Assembly: GCA_041658565.1 (NCBI GenBank)
Contig: JBAZZY010000037.1
Span: forward strand, 1-21,648
DNA: 21,648 nucleotides
Source: Actinomycetota bacterium
GTDB lineage: Bacteria > Actinomycetota > AC-67
Direction: 5' to 3'
The notes beneath the pieces are model-generated. The model did no database searches. It was not told the origin of the DNA and saw only the letters and a program-made list of their open reading frames with translations. The translations under genes were made by a program, and so were the position numbers. This document shows positions 6,922-14,718 of this stretch, in pieces. How positions within the stretch are numbered: the stretch's first letter is position 1; the number at the start of each line of letters is the position of its first letter.

Positions 6922-7521
6922 ATGTCCAGACCCCGTGACGCGCAGGCGACCCGCGCAACCATCCTCGAGGCGGCGGCGGCGGAGTTCACCGCCTGCGGCC
7001 TTGCCGGCGCCCGGGTCGAGTCCATCGCTGCGCGCGCGGGAGTCAACAAGGCCTTGCTGTACCACTACTTCGCCGACAAGGAGTCTCTGTTTCAGCACGT
7101 ACTGGAGTGCAAGATGCATCGACTCACGTCCATCGACCTGGACCCGGCGCGCGCGGCGGAGATCGCCGGAGAACTGTTCGACTTCTACGCAGCGAACCCC
7201 GACCTCATGCGGCTGATGATGTGGGAAGCCCTCGACATCGGCATCGGGCGCGTGCCCGGTGAAGAGGAACGAGCGGCGCGATTTGCCGAGCACGTGGCGC
7301 GCGTGGAAGAGGCGCAGCGCGCCGGAACCGTGGACCCATCGCTCGACGCGCGCCACACGCTCATCACACTGATCAGCACGATCTCCGCCTGGTTCGCGTT
7401 CCCTCAAATCGCGCGACTGCTCGGCGGAGAAGACCCGTACACGCCCAAGGCACTTGCACGCCGGCGCGCGCACATTGTCGACATCGCGCGCAGGATCATC
7501 GACGAAAGGACCGAGAAATAG
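6922..7521 (+). CDS. TetR/AcrR-family transcriptional regulator
   Basis: 199-residue TetR-family repressor. The N-terminal helix-turn-helix covers about residues 8-55: ATILEAAAAEFTACGLAGARVESIAARAGVNKALLYHYFADKESLF in two parts, with the recognition helix around AGVNKALLYHYF. The C-terminal ligand domain is all helical, and its ligand is unknown. It ends 2 bp before the DHA2 transporter, so the two are co-transcribed. By analogy with QacR-, LfrR- and similar pairs, it likely represses its own operon and is released by a transported compound. The ATG start agrees with a leaderless promoter. The divergently transcribed dehalogenase-phosphatase operon shares the upstream region and could be co-regulated. 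Confidence 0.93.
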   Translation: MSRPRDAQATRATILEAAAAEFTACGLAGARVESIAARAGVNKALLYHYFADKESLFQHVLECKMHRLTSIDLDPARAAEIAGELFDFYAANPDLMRLMMWEALDIGIGRVPGEEERAARFAEHVARVEEAQRAGTVDPSLDARHTLITLISTISAWFAFPQIARLLGGEDPYTPKALARRRAHIVDIARRIIDERTEK

Positions 7522-7523
7522 TT

Positions 7524-9074
7524 ATGTTCGGCGGAGAGAACAAGCGTCAGAAGATCCTCGCACTGCTCACCATGTGCTTCGCGCTGTTCATGGCGATGCT
7601 CGACAACACGGTCGTCAACGTCGCCCTCCCGACGCTGTCGCGAGACCTCGGCGCAGGTGTCAGCGACTTGCAGTGGATCGTCGACGGCTACGTGCTTGCC
7701 TTCGCGAGCCTGCTGCTGACCGGCGGCATCCTCGGCGACCGCTACGGCCGCAAACGTGCATTCATGGCGGGACTTGTCATCTTCACGATCTCGTCGTTGA
7801 TGTGCGGGCTGTCGGACACAACCCAAATGCTCATCATCTTCCGCGCGCTCCAAGGCATCGGCGGCGCACTGCTGATCCCGGGAACGCTATCGATCCTGAC
7901 CGTGACTTTCCCCCCAAGCGAGCGCGCGCAAGCTCTGGGAATCTGGGCCGGCGTGTCGGGAGTGGCACTGGCGCTCGGCCCGACGCTGGGCGGCTACATG
8001 ATCGAACACGTCGGCTGGGAATCGGTGTTCTTCCTCAACGTCCCCATCGGAGTGATCGGGCTCGCCGTCGCCGCCCGCGTAATCACCGAGTCCAGGGCGC
8101 CACACGCGCGCCGGCTCGATGTCCCCGGACTCGCGATCGGCACCAGCGCGCTGTTCTCGATCACCTACGGACTGATCGGCTCGAACCAGCGCGGTTGGAC
8201 GCACCCAATCACGGTCGGCACGCTCGTCGCAGGCGCAGGGCTGCTCGTCGCCTTCTTCTTGTGGGAGCGGCACAGCCCCGACGCGATGATGCCGCTGGCA
8301 ATGTTCCGCATCCGAGCGTTCTCCGCCGGCAACACTGTTGCGTTCGCGATTTCGTTCGGCATGTTCGGGGCCTTCTTCTTCATGAGTTTGTACATGCAGA
8401 TGATTCGCGGCTACTCCCCCGTCGAATCCGGCATCCGATTCTTGCCGATGACGGGAATGATCATCGTCGCGGCGCCGCTGGCCGGTCGGTTCGCTTCGCG
8501 ACTCGGGTCGCGTCTGCCGATCACGATCGGAATGCTCCTGGCTGCGACCGGGCAGTTCCTCATCAGCCGGATCAGTGCCGACACTCCATTCGCGCTGATC
8601 ACTCCATTGCTCATGATCATGGGTGTCGGAATGGGAATGACGATGGCGCCGATGACGGCAGCAGTGATGAACGCCGTCGGAGCCGAACGAGCCGGACTGG
8701 GCTCGGCAACTACGAACACTTCGCGTGAAGTCGGCGGCGTCTTCGGGGTGGCGCTGCTCGGATCCCTGCTCACTACGCGACTCAAGAGTTCGCTGGGAAC
8801 TGCGCTTGCGGCCGCACACCTGCCGGCGGCACAGTACGCGAGCATCGTCGAAGGGGCCGGGCATGGACGCATCGATCCCAGCCTGTTCCGCGGAATGGCG
8901 CCGCAGCAAATCGGGCTGGTCACCCAATCTTTCGGCAACGCGTTTCTCGACGGGTTCCAACTCGCGCTGCTCGTGGGCTCGATCGTGCTGGCGGCGGCCG
9001 CGCTGGTCGCATTTGCCTTCATCCCACACGGAGCCCCGACACACCACGACCACGAACACATCGCGGTCCACTGA
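7524..9074 (+). CDS. DHA2-family MFS multidrug exporter (EmrB/QacA type)
   Basis: 516-residue major facilitator of the 14-helix drug:H+ antiporter family DHA2. The first helix carries the hallmark MLDNTVVNVALP with Asp in the membrane; LQWIVDGYVLAFAS, motif A (GGILGDRYGRKRAF, about residues 71-84) and the antiporter motif C (ALGPTLGGYMIEHVGWE, about 151-167) follow. A histidine-rich tail (HHDHEH) closes the protein. It exports hydrophobic or cationic compounds across the cytoplasmic membrane; substrate is not predictable. The start is the ATG 2 bp after the tetR stop, with AAAGGA 14 nt upstream inside tetR; translational coupling is likely. The antisense strand is largely free of stops, a common effect in GC-rich genes. 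Confidence 0.95.
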   Translation: MFGGENKRQKILALLTMCFALFMAMLDNTVVNVALPTLSRDLGAGVSDLQWIVDGYVLAFASLLLTGGILGDRYGRKRAFMAGLVIFTISSLMCGLSDTTQMLIIFRALQGIGGALLIPGTLSILTVTFPPSERAQALGIWAGVSGVALALGPTLGGYMIEHVGWESVFFLNVPIGVIGLAVAARVITESRAPHARRLDVPGLAIGTSALFSITYGLIGSNQRGWTHPITVGTLVAGAGLLVAFFLWERHSPDAMMPLAMFRIRAFSAGNTVAFAISFGMFGAFFFMSLYMQMIRGYSPVESGIRFLPMTGMIIVAAPLAGRFASRLGSRLPITIGMLLAATGQFLISRISADTPFALITPLLMIMGVGMGMTMAPMTAAVMNAVGAERAGLGSATTNTSREVGGVFGVALLGSLLTTRLKSSLGTALAAAHLPAAQYASIVEGAGHGRIDPSLFRGMAPQQIGLVTQSFGNAFLDGFQLALLVGSIVLAAAALVAFAFIPHGAPTHHDHEHIAVH

Positions 9075-9215
9075 CCTAGGACGTCACGAGATACGGCGCC
9101 CTAGGACCATCAACCGGATGGCCCGGGCCGACTAGAGAAAACCGCCCGTGTTTGCCATATCCACACACCGGGGATGGGGGCGACAATCCTCTCAAAGGCT
9201 GCGCCGGAGGGGATC

Positions 9216-9542
9216 ATGAGTTGGATCGAGGCGGTTTGCCCATCATGTGAGGCCGTTGAGTGTCGATCCGTGGACTTCGGACTTTGGGTCTGCGACGACA
9301 CCTCGGCATCTTTCTACTCGTTTGTCTGCCCACGCTGCGGGGCGAACCTGCAGAAGCACGCAACCGACCGCATCGTCGAACTGCTGATCGCCGAGGGAAT
9401 TCGTCCTGCGTTCTGGCATCTGCCCGCCGAGATGCGCGAAGAGCACACCGGACCCCCGCTTACGGTGGACGACGTGCTCGACGCGATCATCCTTCTGGAC
9501 CGCCCGGACTGGTTCACAGAACTTACTCGCGCCACCCGGTAA
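9216..9542 (+). CDS. small zinc-ribbon protein of unknown function
   Basis: 108-residue protein with an N-terminal zinc ribbon: CPSC (Cys8 and Cys11) and CPRC about 30 residues later, with two extra Cys between. The rest is acidic and helical, without a known catalytic motif. The start at 9216 is chosen because GGAGGGG sits 5 nt before this ATG; an upstream in-frame ATG at 9174 lacks a ribosome binding site and would add 14 unremarkable residues. It stands alone between the efflux operon and topA, with which it converges across a strong inverted repeat. It might bind nucleic acid or protein, but no function is assigned. Confidence 0.75.
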   Translation: MSWIEAVCPSCEAVECRSVDFGLWVCDDTSASFYSFVCPRCGANLQKHATDRIVELLIAEGIRPAFWHLPAEMREEHTGPPLTVDDVLDAIILLDRPDWFTELTRATR

Positions 9543-9555
9543 CCGCGCACACCAA

Positions 9556-9587
9556 GAGCCGGCTCGCCCTCCCCCGCGAGCCGGCTC
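9556..9587. terminator. bidirectional terminator between zinc-ribbon gene and topA
   Basis: Perfect 12-bp arms GAGCCGGCTCGC (9556-9567) and GCGAGCCGGCTC (9576-9587) around an 8-nt loop. The flanks CACAC (9548-9552) and GTGTG (9591-9595) extend the pairing. Each arm contains the 10-bp palindrome GAGCCGGCTC. It lies between the two convergent stops (9542 and 9606), so it can serve both genes. Confidence 0.7.
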
Positions 9588-9605
9588 GCGTGTGGGGAGG
9601 AAAGC

Positions 9606-12257
9606 TCAGCTCTTCGGGGGGCGCTTGGAACGTGTCGCCGGCTTCGCCTTCGCCTTGGCGGCGGGTTTGCGCGCGCCCGGCTTCTTTCGAGGTGTCGCCG
9701 GCCCGCGCGCGCGCCGGTCGGCCAGCAACTCGAAAGCGCGCTCCGGCGTGATCGTTGCCGCGTCGTCGTCCCGGCGAAGGCTCGCATTGGTCGTCCCGTC
9801 GGTGACGTATGGACCGAAGCGCCCTTCCTTCAGCAGGACCGGACCAGCGCTCACGGGATCGGCACCGAACTCACGCAATGGCGCGACCGCCGCACCTCGG
9901 CGCCCGTACGTCTTGGGCTGCGCGAACACCGCGAGTGCCTCTTCCAAGGTGATCGTCAGCAACTTCTCTTCCGACTCCAGGCTGCGGCTGTCGGTCCCCT
10001 TCTTGATGTATGGACCGTAGCGCCCGTTCAGCGCGGAGATCTCCTGTCCGTCGGCCGGATCCGTGCCGACGACACGCGGTAGCCGCAGAAGTTCGAGAGC
10101 TTGCTCGAGCGTGACCGTCTCCGCGGACATCGTCTTGAACAAGCTCGACGTTCGCGGCTTGTCCTTCTTCGCGTCACCGTTCTCACCGAGTTGCACGTAG
10201 GGACCGTAGCGGCCGGCCCGCGCAATCACGGGCAGATTCGACTCAGGGTCGGTTCCCAGAACGCGATCCTGGCTCGGCTGCTCCAGCAACTCCATAGCCT
10301 TTTCCACCGTCAGCTCATCCGGCGGCAAATCCTCGGGAACACTCGCGCGCGAGTCGCCCCGCTGGATGTAAGGGCCGTAGCGACCGGCGCGCACCACGAT
10401 CTCGTCGCCCGACGGATCGACTCCAATGACGATCGAGTTCACCTCGCGCGCGTCGATCTCACCAAGCTGCTCGGTAACCATCTGCTTCAACCCCGGATTA
10501 CCGTTGCCGAAATAGAACCGCGTCAGCCAAGGCGTGGCCTGCTGGCGACCATCTGCGATCTCGTCGAGGTCGTCCTCCATGCGCGCGGTGAACTCGTAGT
10601 CGACCAGGTGCGCGAAGTGCCGCTCCAGCAGCGCGACAACCGCGAAAGCGACGAACGAGGGAACCAGCGCCGAACCCTTCTTGAAGACGTAGCCGCGGTT
10701 CTCGATCGTGCTGATGATGCTCGCATACGTTGAAGGGCGGCCGATCCCCATCTCTTCAAGAGCCTTGATCAGCGTTGCCTCGGTGTAGCGAGCCGGCGGC
10801 TGGGTCTCGTGCCCCTTCGGCTCCAACGCCACGACATCCAGCGCGTCGCCGGACCGCATCGGCGGCAGCACGACTTCGCGATTCTCAAGTTCCGCCTCGG
10901 GATCGTCGGCGCCCTCGACGTAGGCGCGGAGGAACCCCGGGAAAGTGATCACGCGCCCGCTCGCCGCAAACTCGGCATCTCTGCCGTCGGCAGACCGCGC
11001 GCCGAGGCGAACCTGAACGGACTGCCCGCGCGCATCGACCATCTGGCTGGCGATTGTTCGCTTCCACACCAGGTCGTAAAGACGAAACTCGTCCGAGTTC
11101 AGTTCGGACTCGACCTGATCGGGCGTGCGGAACGTCTCGCCGGCTGGACGAATGGCCTCGTGGGCTTCCTGCGCGTTCTTGACCCGGCTCTGGTAGCGGC
11201 GCGGCTCAGCCGGCACCGACTCAGCTCCGTACATCGCAGTCGCCTGGGCGCGCGCCGCCGCTACCGCGGTCTCGGACAGCGTCACCGAGTCGGTTCGCAT
11301 GTAGGTGATGTAGCCGTTCTCGTAAAGCCTCTGGGCCACCTGCATAGTGCGATGCGCCGTGAAGCGAAGTTTGCGCCCGGCCTCCTGCTGCAGCGTGGAC
11401 GTCATGAACGGCGCAGCCGGCGAGCGCCGCCACGGCTTCTCCTCCACCGTGCGGACCGCGAACGTCGCGGGAAGCAACGCCGCAGCCAACTCGCGGGCCG
11501 ACGCCTCGTCCAGACGCGCCACCGCGCGCGGCTTGAGTTCCCCGTTCTCGTCGAAGTCCTTGCCGGTCGCGAGGCGCGCGCCGTCCACCGACACCAACTG
11601 CGCAACCACGGCTCCACCCTGGGAACGGAATGTCCCCTCGATGTCCCAGTAGCCGGCCGGCGTGAACCGGATTCGCGCGCGTTCTCGGTCGACCAGAATC
11701 CGCGTCGCCACCGACTGAACGCGCCCAGCCGACAGTCCGGGCATCACTTTCTTCCACAAGACGGGAGAGACCTCATAGCCGTACAAGCGGTCGAGCACCC
11801 GGCGCGCCTCCTGCGCATCCACCAGCCGTCGGTCGAGTTCGCGCGGACTCTGCACCGCCTCCTGGATAGCCGAACGCGTGATCTCGTGGAACACCATCCG
11901 CTTGACGGGAACGCGCGGCCCGAGGACCTCGAGTAGGTGCCAGGCGATCGACTCACCTTCGCGGTCCTCGTCGGTTGCGAGGTATAGCTCCGACGCGTCT
12001 TTCAGAAGTTGTTTGAGCTTGGTGACTTGCTTCTTCTTGTCGGGGGTGACGATATAGATGGGCTTGAAGCCGCCCTCTACATTCACGCCGAGGTTGCTCC
12101 ACGGCTCACCCTTGTGCGCCGCCGGCACCTCCGAGGCGTTGCGCGGGAGATCGCGAACGTGGCCGAACGACGACTCCACGAGGAAGTCGCGCCCAAGGAT
12201 GCCCCCGATGGTCTTAGCCTTGGCGGGGGACTCGACGATGACAAGTGGCTTTGGCAC
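9606..12257 (-). CDS. topA: DNA topoisomerase I (type IA)
   Basis: 883-residue type IA topoisomerase that relaxes negative supercoils. The Toprim domain opens with VIVESPAKAKTI, with the acidic triad in DEDREGE (about residues 96-102). The catalytic Tyr is in YITYMRTDS (about residue 319, as in E. coli Tyr319). LSAGRVQS is present. Instead of zinc fingers, the C-terminus holds four repeats with the core GR(Y/F)GPY(I/V), about 625-850, and ends in a Lys/Ala/Pro-rich tail, as in actinobacterial TopA. The start is placed at the internal GTG (12257) because a TTGACA-N18-CATTCT promoter puts transcription start there, giving MPKPLVIVESPAKAK. An upstream in-frame GTG at 12278 adds 7 residues but would lie upstream of the predicted mRNA. 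Last of a minus-strand cluster with the SCO6745-like and C2H2 genes. Confidence 0.95.
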   Translation of the reverse strand: MPKPLVIVESPAKAKTIGGILGRDFLVESSFGHVRDLPRNASEVPAAHKGEPWSNLGVNVEGGFKPIYIVTPDKKKQVTKLKQLLKDASELYLATDEDREGESIAWHLLEVLGPRVPVKRMVFHEITRSAIQEAVQSPRELDRRLVDAQEARRVLDRLYGYEVSPVLWKKVMPGLSAGRVQSVATRILVDRERARIRFTPAGYWDIEGTFRSQGGAVVAQLVSVDGARLATGKDFDENGELKPRAVARLDEASARELAAALLPATFAVRTVEEKPWRRSPAAPFMTSTLQQEAGRKLRFTAHRTMQVAQRLYENGYITYMRTDSVTLSETAVAAARAQATAMYGAESVPAEPRRYQSRVKNAQEAHEAIRPAGETFRTPDQVESELNSDEFRLYDLVWKRTIASQMVDARGQSVQVRLGARSADGRDAEFAASGRVITFPGFLRAYVEGADDPEAELENREVVLPPMRSGDALDVVALEPKGHETQPPARYTEATLIKALEEMGIGRPSTYASIISTIENRGYVFKKGSALVPSFVAFAVVALLERHFAHLVDYEFTARMEDDLDEIADGRQQATPWLTRFYFGNGNPGLKQMVTEQLGEIDAREVNSIVIGVDPSGDEIVVRAGRYGPYIQRGDSRASVPEDLPPDELTVEKAMELLEQPSQDRVLGTDPESNLPVIARAGRYGPYVQLGENGDAKKDKPRTSSLFKTMSAETVTLEQALELLRLPRVVGTDPADGQEISALNGRYGPYIKKGTDSRSLESEEKLLTITLEEALAVFAQPKTYGRRGAAVAPLREFGADPVSAGPVLLKEGRFGPYVTDGTTNASLRRDDDAATITPERAFELLADRRARGPATPRKKPGARKPAAKAKAKPATRSKRPPKS

Positions 12258-12264
12258 GGGCCGA

Positions 12265-12294
12265 AGAATGGGGGGCACTTCGCTTCAATGTCAA
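12265..12294 (-). promoter_or_regulatory. leaderless promoter of topA
   Basis: On the minus strand TTGACA (12294-12289), 18-nt spacer, CATTCT (12270-12265), then 7 nt to the GTG at 12257. Geometry is identical to the tetR promoter at 6885-6914. The -10 lies downstream of the longer GTG start at 12278, which argues against that start. Confidence 0.5.
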
Positions 12295-12359
12295 GCGGCG
12301 CGGGATGTCTCATGCCCGATTCGAGACACATTTCCCCAGGAAGAAGGCCCTAGAGACGC

Positions 12360-12369
12360 GTTTCGAAAC
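12360..12369. promoter_or_regulatory. short palindrome upstream of topA
   Basis: GTTTCGAAAC is a 10-bp perfect palindrome about 65 bp upstream of the topA -35. A second dyad, TGTCTC/GAGACA, with an 11-nt spacer, lies at 12306-12328. Either could be a factor site or chance; neither matches an operator I know. Confidence 0.2.
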
Positions 12370-12418
12370 ATCCCGACGTGCAGGAGCGGTTTCGTCGCCT
12401 ATGGCCGGTCGGTCGATC

Positions 12419-13270
12419 TCAGGACGTCGGTCCCACGCCGGTGGCCACCGTCGCATCGGAGATGCCGCCGAGCTTCAAGACGTGCGCGGCCAGCGGCTCG
12501 AGGATGCCGAGCAGGCGCTCAGACAGCGATACCCCGAGGGCCTCGAACGGTGCCGAGGCCAGACGATCGGTCTCGACCTCGATCATTTCCCGGAACTTCC
12601 TGCCGCCGTCGGTAACCTCTCCCGCCTGGTCGAGGAATCCCCGTGTCGCCAGGCGCGCGCGCGCCTGCGCGTAGGCGTCCTCGCCCCACATCCGCGAGTT
12701 CAACAGGAAGTCCCTGCCCTGAGGCCGGATCGCGGCGTGGATCGCGACGGCATCCACCGCGCGCATCCCGTGCGAGAGCAACACCGCAATGTGACCGTCG
12801 CCCCGGTACTCGCGAAGCAAGTTGGCCCCGTGCCATACGACCGAACGCGGATCCTCAGGCCACTGCAAAGCGGCGTGCGCAGCAAAGAGCGCGCGCCCTT
12901 CCGGCCGACACCCAGCCGCCGCCTCGCGAAGCAGTTCCCCCGCTTCCACAAGACGCCCCTCATCAATGTCCGCGTCGTCGAGCAACCGCGCGAACGCACG
13001 TCGCACCGCCCGCGACCGGGCGTCGAGAACGTCCTGGGGATCCGCGACACCCCACGTGACGCCCCTCAACAACACCGGATTGAAGCTGTAGAACAGAGCA
13101 GCGACGGCGTCCGGCGAGACTCGCCCCAAAGCGGCAGAGCGCGACACGAAATACCCCGACACCGGATCGAGCCCGATCTGTTGGTACTCCTGCGTCGCCT
13201 CAGGCGCGAAATAGATCGACGAAACCAACGGTTCCAGCACAGTCAGAAAACGTCTCGCTATTGCCGACAC
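12419..13270 (-). CDS. SCO6745-family protein (helical, putative HTH)
   Basis: 283-residue protein resembling the actinobacterial SCO6745 family. It begins with ARRFLTVLEPLVSSIYFAPEA, followed by GYFVSRSAALG, LFYSFNPVLL and a long helical middle, and ends with a region (about 195-260) that looks like a winged-helix MarR-like fold (ARARLATRGFL...VTDGGRKFREMIEVETD). The family is widespread in actinobacteria and uncharacterised; I assign no function. The GTG start is supported by GGGGAGGT 8 nt upstream. It sits 38 bp after the C2H2/HTH gene and about 140 bp before topA, on the same strand, so it may be co-transcribed with the former. Confidence 0.75.
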   Translation of the reverse strand: MSAIARRFLTVLEPLVSSIYFAPEATQEYQQIGLDPVSGYFVSRSAALGRVSPDAVAALFYSFNPVLLRGVTWGVADPQDVLDARSRAVRRAFARLLDDADIDEGRLVEAGELLREAAAGCRPEGRALFAAHAALQWPEDPRSVVWHGANLLREYRGDGHIAVLLSHGMRAVDAVAIHAAIRPQGRDFLLNSRMWGEDAYAQARARLATRGFLDQAGEVTDGGRKFREMIEVETDRLASAPFEALGVSLSERLLGILEPLAAHVLKLGGISDATVATGVGPTS

Positions 13271-13308
13271 CTTCTCAACCTCCCCCGCGCGCGCCGACCC
13301 AGGATCGA

Positions 13309-13917
13309 TCAGCGCGAAGCGCGACCGGCCTTGGCGCGAGGCGCGCGTGTCTTCGCCGGCGCCTTTCGGCGCGTGGCCGGCCGCCCAGTGCCGCGCGCAG
13401 CGGAGGCCTTCTTCGCAGAGCCGCGAACAGGCGTCGCCACGCGCGCGACGGCCAGCAGTCGCTCAAGTCCTTCGACGAGGTTCTGGTACTTGGCTTCAAT
13501 GGCCGCGGTGTCTCCACGAAATGCCGCAGGCAACGGAGTTCCGGTGTGACTCGCCCGGTCGGCGAGGATGCGAGCGAGATCGTCCGCGCTTACAAGCGCC
13601 CCACGTACGTGCGGCCGCTTCGTCTTGCGCAAGAGCCCGGCCTGTTCCCACTGGCGAACCGTGTTGTAGTGGACACCCGCTCGCTTCGAGGCCTCTTGCC
13701 GCGTCAGCCAGTTTCCTGTCGCCACCCGACGCGACTGCCTCTGGGAAACCGCACCGTGCCTGGTGGATCGATGCCGCCCAAGCCCCATCGCGTGCTTCGC
13801 GACGAAGTCACAGTCGGCGCAAGGAAACCCCTTAATCCTTCGCGCGCGAACCGGCTTCTTCGCGGCCGGCTTCTTGGAGGTCGGCTTCTTCGACGTTGTC
13901 TTCTTGGTTGCGGCCAT
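13309..13917 (-). CDS. C2H2 zinc-finger / MerR-like HTH protein with histone H1-like basic tails
   Basis: 202-residue basic protein. Residues 1-25 are a Lys/Pro/Ala/Thr-rich tail (TSKKP repeats). Next is a canonical C2H2 finger: Cys-x2-Cys-x12-His-x4-His within FPCADC...GLGRHRSTRHG (about 31-54), with the conserved Phe before the first Cys and Leu-x2-His. Then comes a MerR/excisionase-like helix-turn-helix (WLTRQEASKRAGVHYNTVRQWEQAGLL and LVSADDLARILADR, about 69-123). A short helix precedes a second Lys/Ala/Arg-rich tail (about 160-202) like histone H1 or the actinobacterial HupB/Lsr2-type tails. The start at 13917 is chosen for GGGAGGGAG just upstream; the frame extends to 14028 without a ribosome site. 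Likely a nucleoid-associated or regulatory DNA-binding protein; no target known. Upstream of SCO6745-like gene and topA. Confidence 0.8.
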   Translation of the reverse strand: MAATKKTTSKKPTSKKPAAKKPVRARRIKGFPCADCDFVAKHAMGLGRHRSTRHGAVSQRQSRRVATGNWLTRQEASKRAGVHYNTVRQWEQAGLLRKTKRPHVRGALVSADDLARILADRASHTGTPLPAAFRGDTAAIEAKYQNLVEGLERLLAVARVATPVRGSAKKASAARGTGRPATRRKAPAKTRAPRAKAGRASR

Positions 13918-13943
13918 GATGCTCCCTCCCGTCGGGAATGACG

Positions 13944-13964
13944 CGATTGCAGTCGGCAATCGTA
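13944..13964 (-). promoter_or_regulatory. inverted repeat overlapping -10 of the C2H2/HTH gene
   Basis: CGATTGC (13944-13950), 5-nt spacer, GCAATCG (13956-13962), perfect 7-bp arms. On the minus strand the hexamer TACGAT (13964-13959), a good -10 sequence, overlaps one arm. The site lies 27-45 bp before the start codon, so a bound dimer would block the promoter. Autoregulation is possible but unproven; no clear -35 is seen. Confidence 0.4.
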
Positions 13965-14128
13965 TCAACACGAAATCGACTGCGGGAGCCCCAGCGCAAA
14001 CATTTTCTTCCCAACCCCGAATGGCCACGGGCCCACCCCACCACAGATCGTCGGCCGGTAACGCGCGCGCACTCCGCGCGGCCGCCTATGCGACGCGATT
14101 GACACATCATTCACCGTTCGCGCCGAAG

Positions 14129-14134
14129 TACCAT
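14129..14134 (+). promoter_or_regulatory. possible leaderless -10 of macro-domain gene
   Basis: TACCAT ends 7 nt before the GTG at 14142, the same spacing as in the tetR and topA promoters, and no Shine-Dalgarno precedes the gene. No good -35 lies at 16-19 nt; a TTGACA at 14099-14104 is too far (24 nt). Weak. Confidence 0.3.
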
Positions 14135-14141
14135 ACAGAAT

Positions 14142-14660
14142 GTGCCTACGATCGAGATTGCGCTCGGTGACATCACCCACGAAAGGGTGGACGCGGTAGT
14201 GAACGCTGCCAATTCCACTCTTCTTGGAGGGGGTGGCGTCGACGGTGCGATCCACCGGCGCGGTGGTCCCAGCATTCTTGCCGAATGCAGAATCATCCGC
14301 GAACGAATGTACATCGACGGCCTCCCAACAGGGCGCGCGGTGGCGACGACGGGCGGGGACCTCGCGGCGCGTTGGGTAATTCACACGGTCGGCCCGGTCT
14401 TTGCTCGGACACAGGACCGCTCCGACCTGCTGCGCTCATGTCACATCGAAGCTCTCAGGATCGCAGACGAACTGGGCGCGCGATCCGTCGCCTTCCCCGC
14501 GATCTCGACCGGCGCATATGGGTATCCGCTCGACGAGGCTGCGCCGATTGCGTTAGGAGCGGTCCGAAACGCGAACACTCAGGTGACGCTGGTCCGCTTC
14601 GTGCTGTTTGACGAACGCGCCTACAACGCCTTCATTCGAGCGATGCGCGCCGACGCCTAG
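14142..14660 (+). CDS. macro-domain ADP-ribose-binding protein
   Basis: 172-residue single macro domain of the MacroD/YmdB type. Family motifs seen are VVNAANSTLLGGGGVDGAIHR (in two halves, residues about 20-40) for the Asn-Ala-Asn and glycine-rich catalytic loop, WVIHTVGP, and FPAISTGAYGYPLDEAAPIAL (about 125-145) for the phosphate-binding loop. Such enzymes bind ADP-ribose and remove O-acetyl-ADP-ribose or mono-ADP-ribose marks from Asp/Glu in the cytoplasm. The start is a GTG that fits a leaderless transcript. The gene is convergent with the PucR-type regulator and divergent from the C2H2/HTH gene; no ADP-ribosyltransferase is nearby, so the partner is unknown. Confidence 0.92.
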   Translation: MPTIEIALGDITHERVDAVVNAANSTLLGGGGVDGAIHRRGGPSILAECRIIRERMYIDGLPTGRAVATTGGDLAARWVIHTVGPVFARTQDRSDLLRSCHIEALRIADELGARSVAFPAISTGAYGYPLDEAAPIALGAVRNANTQVTLVRFVLFDERAYNAFIRAMRADA

Positions 14661-14692
14661 AACACGGCTCTGTTGGTGATCGCACAAAGCGT

Positions 14693-14714
14693 CGCAGCGA
14701 CTCTCAACGCTGCG
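14693..14714. terminator. bidirectional terminator between macro and PucR-type genes
   Basis: CGCAGCG (14693-14699) pairs perfectly with CGCTGCG (14708-14714) around an 8-nt loop. It lies between the convergent stops at 14660 and 14719. Short, no U-tract. Confidence 0.45.
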
Positions 14715-14718
14715 GCAT

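Noticed and set aside
7887..9071. 394-codon minus-strand frame opposite the DHA2 exporter
   Set aside because: GC-rich antisense shadow; composition is not protein-like and the sense strand is certain.
9075..9108. CCTAGGAC repeated at 9075-9082 and 9100-9107 after the exporter stop
   Set aside because: Short and half-palindromic; could pair weakly but forms no convincing terminator or operator.
13918..14028. Longer N-terminus for the C2H2/HTH protein
   Set aside because: The region holds a -10 and an inverted repeat, and GGGAGGGAG marks the internal ATG at 13917.
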